Origin: Cryobacterium sp. HLT2-28
GTDB lineage: Bacteria > Actinomycetota > Actinomycetes > Actinomycetales > Microbacteriaceae
DNA length: 64,000 nt
NCBI RefSeq assembly: GCF_004402495.1
Contig: NZ_SOFH01000018.1
Span: 124,001 to 188,000, forward strand
Direction of reading: 5' to 3'
Shown here: positions 9,018 to 16,573 of the stretch, one piece after another
How positions within the stretch are numbered: position 1 is the first letter of the stretch
Layout: each line of letters starts with the position of its first letter
Program-made: the position numbers and the translations under genes
The notes under the pieces: generated by a model
Told to the model about the DNA's origin: nothing
Databases searched by the model: none
What the model saw: the letters and a program-made list of their open reading frames with translations, nothing else

Positions 9018-10067
9018 ATGCCAACGACCCACGTTCCAGATGCCCCGATCCGCACCGGCCTGATCGGTTTCGGCACCTCCGGCCGGCTCTTCCACAGCCC
9101 CTTCATCGACGCGAACCCCGAGTTCTCCCTCGACCTGATCGTGACGAAGGACCCGGCCCGGCGCGCGGTGGCCGGCGAACGGTATCCGCGGGCCCGGCTG
9201 GTGGACAGCTCCGACGACCTCTTCGCGGAGGCCGCGAACCTCGACCTGGTCGTGATCGGTTCGCCGTCGGCCACCCACGTGCCGCTCGCGCACGCAGCCC
9301 TCGACGCCGGGCTGGCCGTCGTCGTCGACAAGCCGTTCGCGGTGACGAGCAGGGACGGCCGGGCGCTGATCGAGAAGGCCAACCGGCTGGGGCTCCCGCT
9401 GACCGTGTTCCAGAACCGGCGCTGGGACGGTGACTTCCTCACCCTGAAGGCCCTGCTGGATGCCGGGAGGCTCGGCACGGTGCGCCGGTTCGAGTCGCGG
9501 TTCGAATGGTGGAAGCCCGAGCAGTCGAAGTCCTGGAAGGCCGCCGCGACGATCACGGAGGGCGGTGGCGTCTTGTTCGACCTCGGCGCGCACCTGATCG
9601 ACCAGGCCCTGGTGCTGTTCGGCCCGATCGACGACATCTACGCCGAAACCCTCACCCGGCGCCCGGGCGGAACCGCGGACGACGACACCTTCGTGGCCCT
9701 GCACCACGGCTCAGGGGTGCGTTCACACCTCTGGATGAACGGGATCGCGGCGCAGGCCGGCCCGCGGTTCCACGTGCTCGGCTCGGAATCCGGCTACACC
9801 AAGTGGGGCCTCGACGGCCAGGAAGAGGCGCTCAAGGCCGGCGCGCGGCCGACCGATCCCGGCTTCGGCGTCGACGACGAGTCGACCTGGGGAGTGCTGG
9901 GAATCGACGGGGCCCTCACCCCGGTGCCCGCCGAGCGGGGCAGCTACGTGTCGTTCTACACCGGGCTGGCGGATGCCCTGCTCCGGGGAGCGCCGGTGCC
10001 GGTCGACCCCGAGGATTCGCTCAGGGTGATCAGCATCATCGAACGGATCAACCTGCTCACGCACTAG
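9018..10067 (+). CDS. Gfo/Idh/MocA family NAD(P)-dependent oxidoreductase
   Basis: 349 residues from the ATG at 9018. The N-terminal Rossmann motif is RTGLIGFGTSGRLFHSPFI, followed by VVIGSPSATHVPLAHAAL and the conserved VVDKPFAVT, whose Lys is the catalytic lysine of the family. In the C-terminal GFO/IDH/MocA domain, GGGVLFDLGAHLIDQALVLF contains the conserved D-x-x-x-H. The substrate is probably a sugar, inositol or similar polyol, and cannot be named. It is monocistronic. The last five codons are part of a 15-bp tandem array that continues past the stop codon (10052-10141), so the C-terminal LLTH may be repeat-derived. Confidence 0.85.
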   Translation: MPTTHVPDAPIRTGLIGFGTSGRLFHSPFIDANPEFSLDLIVTKDPARRAVAGERYPRARLVDSSDDLFAEAANLDLVVIGSPSATHVPLAHAALDAGLAVVVDKPFAVTSRDGRALIEKANRLGLPLTVFQNRRWDGDFLTLKALLDAGRLGTVRRFESRFEWWKPEQSKSWKAAATITEGGGVLFDLGAHLIDQALVLFGPIDDIYAETLTRRPGGTADDDTFVALHHGSGVRSHLWMNGIAAQAGPRFHVLGSESGYTKWGLDGQEEALKAGARPTDPGFGVDDESTWGVLGIDGALTPVPAERGSYVSFYTGLADALLRGAPVPVDPEDSLRVISIIERINLLTH

Positions 10068-10141
10068 CTGCTTACACACTGGCTGCTCACGCACTGGCTG
10101 CTCCCGCACCTGCTGCTCCCGCACTGGCTGCTCCCGCACTG
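10052..10141. repeat. 15-bp tandem repeat array, six imperfect copies
   Basis: Units of the type GCTGCTCCCGCACTG begin at 10052, 10067, 10082, 10097, 10112 and 10127. The first copy lies inside the end of the upstream coding sequence and the rest in the gap before the convergent LysM gene. The last two copies are identical and the outer ones diverge, as expected for slippage-driven expansion. Confidence 0.8.
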
Positions 10142-10164
10142 GGTGCGGGCGCCCCGCCCGGGCG

Positions 10165-10749
10165 TCAGCGCTTGGCGGTCCAGTCGAGATTGATGATGTT
10201 CCTGATGTAGATGTTCTCGCCGAGGCCCGAGACTGACGGGTTCATCCGCAGCAGCTGCTGCACCGGCAGGTCGAAGCGTTGGGCGATGGCGAAGAAGTCG
10301 TCGCCCTCGACGACCGTGTACGTGCTCAGGTTGCCGGCGGCATCCGTGGCCGGGGCGCCGCGCGCGCCCGCGGTGGCACCCTGGTCGACTGCCGGCCCGT
10401 CCGGGAGCGGCACGGCCGGCCCGGCCTCGGCGTTCGGGGTCGTCTCCGGCGCCGGCGGGTTGGGGATGATCACCTCCGGAACCGTGGGTGTGGGCGTCGG
10501 CGTGGGGGTCGGCGTCGGCGTCGGCGTGACGAGCACGGTGGCGGTGACGACGGGCGCAGGGGGAGTGGAGCACCCGGCGAGGGCCGGGAGGAGAACCGCG
10601 ACGGCGAGGCCGGTCAGCGCAACCCGTCCGAGCCTTCGGGCCGCGGCGCCCGGCCTGGGCTGCGTCCGGCGCGGCCGAACGCGGCCGTGGTCGTGCCTGT
10701 CGTGCCTGTCGTGCCTGTCGTGCAACGTCGTGACGGTGCCCATGCTCAT
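10165..10749 (-). CDS. LysM-domain lipoprotein
   Basis: 194 residues from ATG at 10749 (an ATG two codons later is also possible). An unusually long basic N-region with three DRH repeats (encoded by a 9-bp tandem repeat) precedes a hydrophobic helix and a lipobox LPALAGC (Cys60). A Thr-Pro repeat linker and a Pro/Ala-rich spacer follow. The C-terminal LysM domain (about residues 146-190) runs from STYTVVEGDDFFAIAQRF to NIYIRNIINL. LysM binds peptidoglycan or chitin-type glycans, so this looks like a lipoprotein reaching into the wall. No catalytic domain is seen. It converges on the Gfo/Idh/MocA gene. Confidence 0.75.
   Translation of the reverse strand: MSMGTVTTLHDRHDRHDRHDHGRVRPRRTQPRPGAAARRLGRVALTGLAVAVLLPALAGCSTPPAPVVTATVLVTPTPTPTPTPTPTPTVPEVIIPNPPAPETTPNAEAGPAVPLPDGPAVDQGATAGARGAPATDAAGNLSTYTVVEGDDFFAIAQRFDLPVQQLLRMNPSVSGLGENIYIRNIINLDWTAKR
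10691..10717. repeat. 9-bp tandem repeat encoding DRH motifs
   Basis: Three perfect copies of TCGTGCCTG plus a partial fourth, inside the N-terminal coding part of the LysM lipoprotein. Confidence 0.7.
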
Positions 10750-10821
10750 CCCCCCGGAAACAGGTCGGCGTCTCGGCCGGCGTCCGGCCAGTTTAGGCCG
10801 TCCGGGCCGGAATCGGCTGAC

Positions 10822-10845
10822 TCGGCAGCAAAAGCGGGCTGCCGA
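10822..10845 (-). terminator. Hairpin downstream of L-serine dehydratase
   Basis: Perfect 8-bp inverted repeat TCGGCAGC / GCTGCCGA with an 8-nt loop, 17 nt past the stop of the minus-strand sdaA gene. There is no strong T-run, so termination is likely but unproven. Confidence 0.5.
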
Positions 10846-10861
10846 TGGCTGTTTCAGTCGC

Positions 10862-12238
10862 TCAGCATTCGATCACGTTGACGGCGAGGCCGCCCTCGCT
10901 GGTCTCCTTGTACTTGGTCATCATGTCCAGGCCGGTCTGGCGCATGGTCTCGATCACGGTGTCGAGGGAGACGAGGTGGGTGCCGTCGCCGTGCAGGGCG
11001 AGCCGGGCCGCGGAGACGGCGGTCGACGACGCGATCGCATTCCGCTCGATGCAGGGCACCTGCACCAGGCCGCCGACCGGGTCGCAGGTGAGCCCCAGGT
11101 GGTGTTCCATGGCGATCTCGGCCGCGTTCTCGACCTGGCGGGGGGTGCCGCCGAGCACGGCGCAGAGCGCACCGGCGGCCATGGCGCAGGCAGAGCCGAC
11201 CTCGGCCTGGCACCCGCCCTCCGCCCCGGAGATGGAGGCGTTCGCCTTGACCAGGGAGCCGATCGCGACCGCGGTGAGCAGGTAGCGACGGATGCCGGCG
11301 GCGTTCGCCCCCGGCACGAATCGCAGGTAGTAGTGCCCGACGGCGGGGATGATGCCGGCGGCTCCGTTGGTCGGGGCCGTCACGACCCGCCCGCCGGAGG
11401 CGTTCTCCTCGTTCACGGCCAGGGCGAACGCGTGCAGCCACTCCGTCGACGTGTCGCGTTCACGCACCGGCTGACTCTCGTATTCCTCCAGCTGCATGCG
11501 AACGGCGGCGGCCCGCCGTTTCACCTTGAGACCGCCGGGCAGGATGCCGGTGGCGACCAGTCCGGCCTCCACGCAGACGTGCATGGCGTCCCAGATCGCG
11601 TCGAGGCCCGCATTGAGGCGGTCGGGGCCGTGGATGGCCTCCTCGTTGGCGCGGGCGACATCGCAGATGGACGCGTCGTGCAGGTCACAGAGCGCCAGGA
11701 GTTCGGCGCTGGACGCGTACGGCATGGGGGCGGCGGCGAGCGTGCGCACCTGCGGCTGGTCGCCGTCGCGACGGATGAAGCCGCCGCCGATCGAGTACCA
11801 GGTCTCGTCGAAGAGGGGCGCGGCATCCGTCTCGCCCCACGCCCGCAGGGTCAGCGCGTTCGGGTGGCCGGGCAGCCGGGTGCGCGGTTCGAAGCTGATG
11901 TCGTCGCGCCGGACCGGGATGGGGTGGCTGCCGGCGAGGAGGAGCGTGGCACCCTCGGCGAGGCCCGACCAGGCGTGGCGGACCGCCTCAGGGTCGCAGC
12001 TTTCCGGCTCGAGCCCGGCGAGGCCGGCCAGGATCGCGTCCGGCGTGCCGTGGCCGAGGCCGGTGGAGCCGAGCGACCCGTAGAGCGAACAGCTGATCCG
12101 GGCGACGTCGCCCAGCCTGCCGGATTCGGCCAGGTGGGTGGCAAAGGTGAGGGCGGCCCGCATCGGGCCGACCGTGTGGGAACTGGATGGACCGATCCCG
12201 ATGGAGAAGAGGTCGAGAGCCGACACGTACGCTGTCAT
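10862..12238 (-). CDS. sdaA: L-serine ammonia-lyase (single-chain, [4Fe-4S])
   Basis: 458 residues, the usual length of the fused alpha/beta-type L-serine dehydratase, which deaminates L-serine to pyruvate and ammonia in the cytosol. The N-terminal beta domain starts [20 protein letters not shown], the signature of the family. The alpha domain carries [20 protein letters not shown] and [14 protein letters not shown] with the cluster-binding cysteines. The chain ends NVIEC, the C-terminal Cys known to enter the active site in bacterial homologues. The gene stands alone, followed by a hairpin. Confidence 0.95.
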   Translation of the reverse strand: MTAYVSALDLFSIGIGPSSSHTVGPMRAALTFATHLAESGRLGDVARISCSLYGSLGSTGLGHGTPDAILAGLAGLEPESCDPEAVRHAWSGLAEGATLLLAGSHPIPVRRDDISFEPRTRLPGHPNALTLRAWGETDAAPLFDETWYSIGGGFIRRDGDQPQVRTLAAAPMPYASSAELLALCDLHDASICDVARANEEAIHGPDRLNAGLDAIWDAMHVCVEAGLVATGILPGGLKVKRRAAAVRMQLEEYESQPVRERDTSTEWLHAFALAVNEENASGGRVVTAPTNGAAGIIPAVGHYYLRFVPGANAAGIRRYLLTAVAIGSLVKANASISGAEGGCQAEVGSACAMAAGALCAVLGGTPRQVENAAEIAMEHHLGLTCDPVGGLVQVPCIERNAIASSTAVSAARLALHGDGTHLVSLDTVIETMRQTGLDMMTKYKETSEGGLAVNVIEC

Positions 12239-12301
12239 CCGACCATCGTACGGCGCGGGTCGGGCTTCGGCGGGAGGCGGTCGCGGGAGCGGCGCCGGGG
12301 G

Positions 12302-12748
12302 CTAACCGGCTGTGCGTGCCCCGACGAGGAGCCGGGCGTGCTCGATCTTGATGCAGCGGTCCATCACGACGGTGAGGCCCGCGGCCTCGGCGGCCCTGGC
12401 GGCGGCCTCGTTCCAGACGCCCAGCTGCAGCCAGACGGTGGACGCACCGACCGCGATGGCCTCGTCGACGACCGGCGGGACGTCGTCGGCGCGCCGGAAG
12501 ACGTCGACGATGTCGGGGACCTCCGGCAGCGACGCAAGGTCGGGGTAGGCCTTCTCGCCGAGGATGACGTCGGCCCGCGGGTTGACGAAGTAGACCCGGT
12601 AGGCGCCGGTGCCCTGCAGGTACGCGCCGACCTCGTTGCTCGGCCGGTCCGGCCGCGGGGAGGCCCCGACGATCGCGATCGAGGATGCGCCCCGCAGGAT
12701 TCGGCCCACGGTGTCGTCGTCGGGTTCGGGCCAGGTGCTCGTGGTCAT
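12302..12748 (-). CDS. CoA-binding domain protein (YccU-like)
   Basis: 148 residues from the ATG at 12748, chosen because AGGAGGA lies ideally before it; the frame is open further upstream. The single Rossmann-like CoA-binding domain shows SSIAIVGASPRPDRPSNEVG, the turn VYFVNPRA and VWLQLGVWNEAAARAAEAAG, ending in VVMDRCIKIEHARLL. YccU-type proteins bind CoA or related nucleotides and their function is not settled. It lies 63 bp upstream of sdaA and faces away from the flavoenzyme gene. Confidence 0.85.
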   Translation of the reverse strand: MTTSTWPEPDDDTVGRILRGASSIAIVGASPRPDRPSNEVGAYLQGTGAYRVYFVNPRADVILGEKAYPDLASLPEVPDIVDVFRRADDVPPVVDEAIAVGASTVWLQLGVWNEAAARAAEAAGLTVVMDRCIKIEHARLLVGARTAG

Positions 12749-12859
12749 GGTGTTCCTCCTTGTGCCGGCCGGGACCGGAGCGCTGTCGCCGATCTGCCGT
12801 TTCATTACCTGCAACGCCCGAGCCAGGGTCGCCCATTCCCGCACGGGCCGCGCGGCTGA

Positions 12860-12865
12860 CAGGAT
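12860..12865 (+). promoter_or_regulatory. Candidate -10 box (CAGGAT), leaderless start
   Basis: CAGGAT lies 6 nt before the ATG at 12872, the same spacing as at other leaderless-looking starts in this window. Confidence 0.35.
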
Positions 12866-12871
12866 GGGCTC

Positions 12872-14047
12872 ATGGTGCAGTCAGTGGAGACGGTTGTCGT
12901 GGGCGGCGGGGCGATGGGGTCGGCGACCGCGTGGCAGCTGGCCAGGCGGGGCCGCGGGGTGACGCTGCTCGAAAGGTTCGCGCCCGGGCACACCAACGGG
13001 GCGTCGCACGGCGCCTCCCGCAACTTCAACACGGCCTACTCCGACCCGACCTACGTGGCGATGCTGGCTGAGGCGCTGCCGCTCTGGCGGGAGCTGGAGG
13101 CCACGACCGGATCCCGGCTGCTGGAGCAGGTCGGTGTCGTCAATCACGGGCCGAACCGCGACTTCGACGCCGTGGCCAAGGCGCTGGCCGGTGCGGGGCT
13201 CAGGGCCGGGTTCCTCTCGGTGGAGGCCGCGGCGGAGCGGTGGCCGGGCATCCGCTTCGACGGCAGGGTACTGCACACCCCCGACGCCGGCCGGCTGAAC
13301 GCGGATGCCGCGGTGAGAGCCCTGCAGGCCGCCGCGGCCGCCGCCGGAGCCTCCATTCGGCATGAGACCCGGGTGCTGCGCCTCGAGGTGCTCGGGGACG
13401 ACCGGGTGCGGGTGACCACCGAGGCCGGCACCATCGAGGCGCGGCGCGCCGTCGTGACCGTCGGCGCCTGGACGAGTTCGCTGCTGGGCGGAGTGCTCCC
13501 GGTGCCGCGGCTCCGGGTCACCCAGGAGCAGCCGGCACACTTCGCGCTGCGGGACCGGTCGACGGATGCCGCGGCCGCCGCCGAGACCGGGTGGCCCGGC
13601 TTCAACCACGCCTTCGACCCGGCCGAGGCTCGGTACGGCTACTGGTACTCGCCGGTCTACGGCATGTACACGCCGGGCCAGGGCGTCAAGGCGGGCTGGC
13701 ACGGCGTGGGGGAGGTCACCGACCCCGACGCTCGCAGCTTCCGGCCGGAGCCGGTTCAGCTCGCGGCCCTGCAACGCTATGTGCGCGACTGGCTCCCCGG
13801 CGCCGACCCCGACGCCTGCGACCCGGTCAGCTGCACCTACACGACCACGGTCGACGAGGACTTCGTGCTCGACCGGGTCGGACCGGTCGTCGTCGGCGCG
13901 GGATTCAGCGGGCACGGTTTCAAGTTCACGCCGACGGTCGGCCGGATTCTCGCCGACCTGGCCACGGACACTGCCGCGGCCCCAGCCCTGTTCGCTCTCT
14001 CCCGGGAGCCCGGCCCCGGCCCGGGCGGCTGGCTCGTGCGGCGCTAG
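12872..14047 (+). CDS. FAD-dependent N-methyl amino acid oxidase (sarcosine / N-methyltryptophan oxidase-like)
   Basis: 391 residues, typical of the monomeric sarcosine oxidase family. The FAD dinucleotide motif is TVVVGGGAMGSATAWQLA. SCTYTTTVDEDFVLDR holds a Cys at the position that binds FAD covalently in sarcosine and N-methyltryptophan oxidases, and GAGFSGHGFKFTPTVGR is the conserved C-terminal motif. The predicted reaction is oxidative demethylation of an N-methylated amino acid, giving formaldehyde and hydrogen peroxide. The substrate is not determinable from sequence. The gene ends at a perfect 14-bp palindrome and converges with the YeiH gene. Confidence 0.85.
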   Translation: MVQSVETVVVGGGAMGSATAWQLARRGRGVTLLERFAPGHTNGASHGASRNFNTAYSDPTYVAMLAEALPLWRELEATTGSRLLEQVGVVNHGPNRDFDAVAKALAGAGLRAGFLSVEAAAERWPGIRFDGRVLHTPDAGRLNADAAVRALQAAAAAAGASIRHETRVLRLEVLGDDRVRVTTEAGTIEARRAVVTVGAWTSSLLGGVLPVPRLRVTQEQPAHFALRDRSTDAAAAAETGWPGFNHAFDPAEARYGYWYSPVYGMYTPGQGVKAGWHGVGEVTDPDARSFRPEPVQLAALQRYVRDWLPGADPDACDPVSCTYTTTVDEDFVLDRVGPVVVGAGFSGHGFKFTPTVGRILADLATDTAAAPALFALSREPGPGPGGWLVRR

Positions 14048-14060
14048 CGCGGATCCGCGC
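14047..14060. terminator. Perfect 14-bp palindrome between convergent genes
   Basis: GCGCGGATCCGCGC starts on the last base of the flavoenzyme stop codon and lies 30 bp from the end of the convergent transporter gene. Position suggests a weak bidirectional terminator; there is no T-run. Confidence 0.35.
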
Positions 14061-14089
14061 GCATCCGCGCGGTTCTCGCGTGCCTGGGG

Positions 14090-15079
14090 TCAGGCCAAGT
14101 GCACGGCGACCAGGGCGAGGGCCGCGATCAGGGTCCAGGAGAGCAGGCCGACGGCCAGGGCGCGGCCGCCGGTGCGGAGGATCGTGTCGAGGTCCACCGC
14201 CGCGCCGAGACCGAACAGGGCGGTCGCGAGCAGGTAGGTCTGCAGGATGTCCGCGCCGGCGAGCAGCCCGCCGGGGAGCGGCACGAACGTGCGCAGCAGC
14301 ACCGCGGCGAGGAAGCCGGCCACGAACAGGGGCAGGATCGGCGGCCGGGCGACCGGGACATCCGTCGCCGGGCCGCGCGCGTCACGGCGCCGCTCGCGCA
14401 CCGCCACGGTCGCCACGATCGGCGCGAGCATGAGCACCCGGGTGAGTTTCACGACGACGGCCACGGCGAGGGCGGCCGGGCCGGCCACCTGGGCGGTGGC
14501 GACGACCTGGCCCACGTCGTGCACGCCCGCACCCACCCAGTGCCCGAACTGCAGGTCGGTCAGGCCGAGCGGATGCCACAGCACCGGCAGCACGGCAATC
14601 GCCAGGGTTCCGCACAGGGTGACCAGGGCGATCGGGGTCGCGGTCTCCTCATCCTTCGCCTTGACCACGCCGCTCATCGCCCCGATCGCGGAGGCGCCGC
14701 AGATCGAGAACCCGGTCGCGATCAGGAGCGGCTGGTTTCCCGGCAGGCCGAGCCTCCGGCCGAGCCAGAGGGTGCCGGCGAAGGTGAGCAGCACGATCGC
14801 GACGGTGGTCACGATCGTCAGCCAGCCGAGCCCGAGGATGTCGACCAGGCTGAGTTTGAGCCCGAGCAGCACGATGCCCAGCCGCATGATCCGGGTGGCC
14901 GCGACGGAGAGTCCCGGGGCCAGGACGCCGGCCAGGGCCGGGCGCAGCGCCGGCAGCTGGCCGGCCGCAATGCCGAGCACGACCGCGACGGTGAGCAGCG
15001 GGAACCCGGGCACGACCGCGTGGACGATCCCGGCGAGGACGGCGGCGGCGGCCGCGACGAGCACACCCGGCAGCCACAT
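14090..15079 (-). CDS. YeiH family putative sulfate/anion exporter (UPF0324)
   Basis: 329 residues, almost entirely hydrophobic with about ten membrane helices. Family hallmarks are MRLGIVLLGLKLSLVDILGL, the Cys-containing LIATGFSICGASAIGAMSGV and FGHWVGAGVHDVGQVVATAQ. The family is named putative sulfate exporters, but direct transport data are thin, so the substrate should be treated as open. It is single-gene; a long hairpin lies upstream, at the end of the desaturase gene. Confidence 0.85.
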   Translation of the reverse strand: MWLPGVLVAAAAAVLAGIVHAVVPGFPLLTVAVVLGIAAGQLPALRPALAGVLAPGLSVAATRIMRLGIVLLGLKLSLVDILGLGWLTIVTTVAIVLLTFAGTLWLGRRLGLPGNQPLLIATGFSICGASAIGAMSGVVKAKDEETATPIALVTLCGTLAIAVLPVLWHPLGLTDLQFGHWVGAGVHDVGQVVATAQVAGPAALAVAVVVKLTRVLMLAPIVATVAVRERRRDARGPATDVPVARPPILPLFVAGFLAAVLLRTFVPLPGGLLAGADILQTYLLATALFGLGAAVDLDTILRTGGRALAVGLLSWTLIAALALVAVHLA

Positions 15080-15171
15080 TTCTCCGAGCCTACGCCGCCG
15101 GGCGGTCCGCCCGGAACCGGCCTGGTGCCCGCGTCCCGCCCGCGGAGCCTCGTCACCGCCCCGTCGATCCC

Positions 15172-15235
15172 CGCCGAGATGAGAGAAAAGCCGCCTTTTC
15201 CCCGGGGAAAAGACGGCTTTGCTCTCAGTTCGGCG
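15172..15235 (-). terminator. Long near-perfect hairpin downstream of the desaturase gene
   Basis: Arms of 32 nt meet at CCCC/GGGG (15200-15207) with only a few mismatches; the inner 23 bp are nearly perfect and flanked by A-rich and T-rich runs. It sits 35 bp past the desaturase stop (minus strand) and about 90 bp before the YeiH start, so termination and insulation is the simplest role. The length is unusual for a simple terminator. Confidence 0.6.
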
Positions 15236-15269
15236 GAGTGGTCGGCGGGTGTTGGCGGGCGCCGAGCGG

Positions 15270-16370
15270 TCAGCGGTGGTGGAAGCGGGCGACCATCGGG
15301 CAGTCGAACGGGTCCCTGGCGGAGAGCCCGACCTTGTTGAGGTAGGCGATCACGATACCGTAGGACTGGAACAGGCCCGTCTCGGTGTAGAGGATGTTGT
15401 GCGACTGGCAGTATTCCTTGGTGATCTCCTGCGCCTTTCGCAGGTGCGGGCGAGCCATGTTCGGGAACAGGTGGTGCTCGACCTGGTAGTTCAGGCCGCC
15501 CATGAAGGTGTCCATGAACGTGCCGCCGCGGATGTTCCGCGAGGTCAGCACCTGGCGACGGAGGAAGTCCACCTTGCTCTCGTGCGGCAGCTGCGGCATG
15601 CCCTTGTGGTTGGGCGCGAAGGACGCTCCCATGTACACGCCGAAGACGGCGAGCTGCACGCCGATGAAGGCGAAGGCCATGCCGAGCGGCAGGAAGTAGA
15701 AGATCACGGCGACGTAGAGGATGATGCGGGTCGACAGCATGCTGATCTCGAGCCAGCGCTTGTCCACCTTGCCGCGACCGAAGACCGTCTTGAAGCCCTG
15801 CACGTGCAGGTTGAACCCCTCGGCCATCAGCAGCGGGAAGAACAGGTAGCCCTGCTTGCGGGTGACGAACGAGCCGAGCCAGCTGACCTTCGCAGCGTCC
15901 TCCTCGCGGAAGACGATGAAGTCGGGGTCGATGTCGGGGTCCTTGCCGACCACGTTCGGGTTGGCGTGGTGGCGGCTGTGCTTGTTCATCCACCAGGCGT
16001 AGCTGATGCCGACGAACAGGTTGGCGAGGATGCGGCCGGCGCGGTCGTTGGCGGGACCCGACTGGAAGACCTGGCGGTGCGAGGCCTCGTGGGCGAGGAA
16101 CGCGAACTGGGTGAGGATGATGCCGAGAACCGCGGCGATGATCAGCTGGTACCAGCTGTCGCCGAGCAGCACGAAACCGGTGGCGGCGCCGGCGGTGGCG
16201 AGCACCAGCAGGGAGAAGACGAACCAGTAGAACCCGGTCGCGCGCTTCAAGAGCCCCAGGTTGCGCACGGTGTGCAGCAAGGATGAGTACTCGGTCGTGG
16301 GATTCTTCGAGTCGCCGCCCGGGCGGGTCTTGACGATGCGCACCGTGGGTGCGACGGTTGCTTCCGACAT
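15270..16370 (-). CDS. Membrane fatty acid desaturase (acyl-lipid/acyl-CoA desaturase)
   Basis: 366 residues with two pairs of membrane helices and the three histidine boxes of di-iron membrane desaturases: HEASH (94-98), HSRHH (131-135) and QVEHH (about residue 300, followed by LFPNMARP). It would introduce a double bond into membrane fatty acids, which in cold-living actinobacteria helps keep membranes fluid. The QxxHH third box places it in the DesA3/front-end-like branch rather than the soluble acyl-ACP desaturases. The upstream 203 bp are AT-rich for this genome and contain two inverted repeats, consistent with regulation. Confidence 0.92.
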   Translation of the reverse strand: MSEATVAPTVRIVKTRPGGDSKNPTTEYSSLLHTVRNLGLLKRATGFYWFVFSLLVLATAGAATGFVLLGDSWYQLIIAAVLGIILTQFAFLAHEASHRQVFQSGPANDRAGRILANLFVGISYAWWMNKHSRHHANPNVVGKDPDIDPDFIVFREEDAAKVSWLGSFVTRKQGYLFFPLLMAEGFNLHVQGFKTVFGRGKVDKRWLEISMLSTRIILYVAVIFYFLPLGMAFAFIGVQLAVFGVYMGASFAPNHKGMPQLPHESKVDFLRRQVLTSRNIRGGTFMDTFMGGLNYQVEHHLFPNMARPHLRKAQEITKEYCQSHNILYTETGLFQSYGIVIAYLNKVGLSARDPFDCPMVARFHHR

Positions 16371-16573
16371 GAGGCCTTTGGTCTGAATCTGGACTTCTCA
16401 GTCGGTAGTGGAGCAATTACTCGTAAAACAGATATCGCAAGTGTACGGGCGGGACCCCGGCTGATGGTGTGAATTCACACGTGTTTCCCAGTCGTTATAT
16501 GCCATCCGAGGCATATCAAGGCGGCTTCAATGCGACTTTCGGAACCAAGGATTCGGGACGGAATCCGTTCGCG
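16371..16573 (-). promoter_or_regulatory. Desaturase upstream region with two inverted repeats
   Basis: This 203-bp gap holds GTGTGAATTCACAC at 16467-16480, a perfect 14-bp palindrome, and an inverted repeat ATATGCC / GGCATAT at 16497-16516 with a 6-nt loop. On the minus strand TTGCGA followed about 15 nt later by TAATTG could form the promoter, downstream of both repeats. The first looks like a dimeric regulator site; the second could be an operator or the terminator of pmt. The region is clearly less GC-rich than the surrounding genes. Confidence 0.45.

Noticed and set aside
6103-9024. Very long open frames on the strand opposite the helicase, and similar ones opposite mfd (57392-59737), metG and gnd
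   Set aside because: High-GC shadow frames: low-complexity Arg/Gly/His/Val-rich translations with no domain, lying over well-supported genes.
10481-10530. Hypervariable microsatellite in the LysM lipoprotein gene
   Set aside because: It encodes an ordinary Thr-Pro linker, common in actinobacterial wall proteins; the degenerate third bases argue against phase variation.
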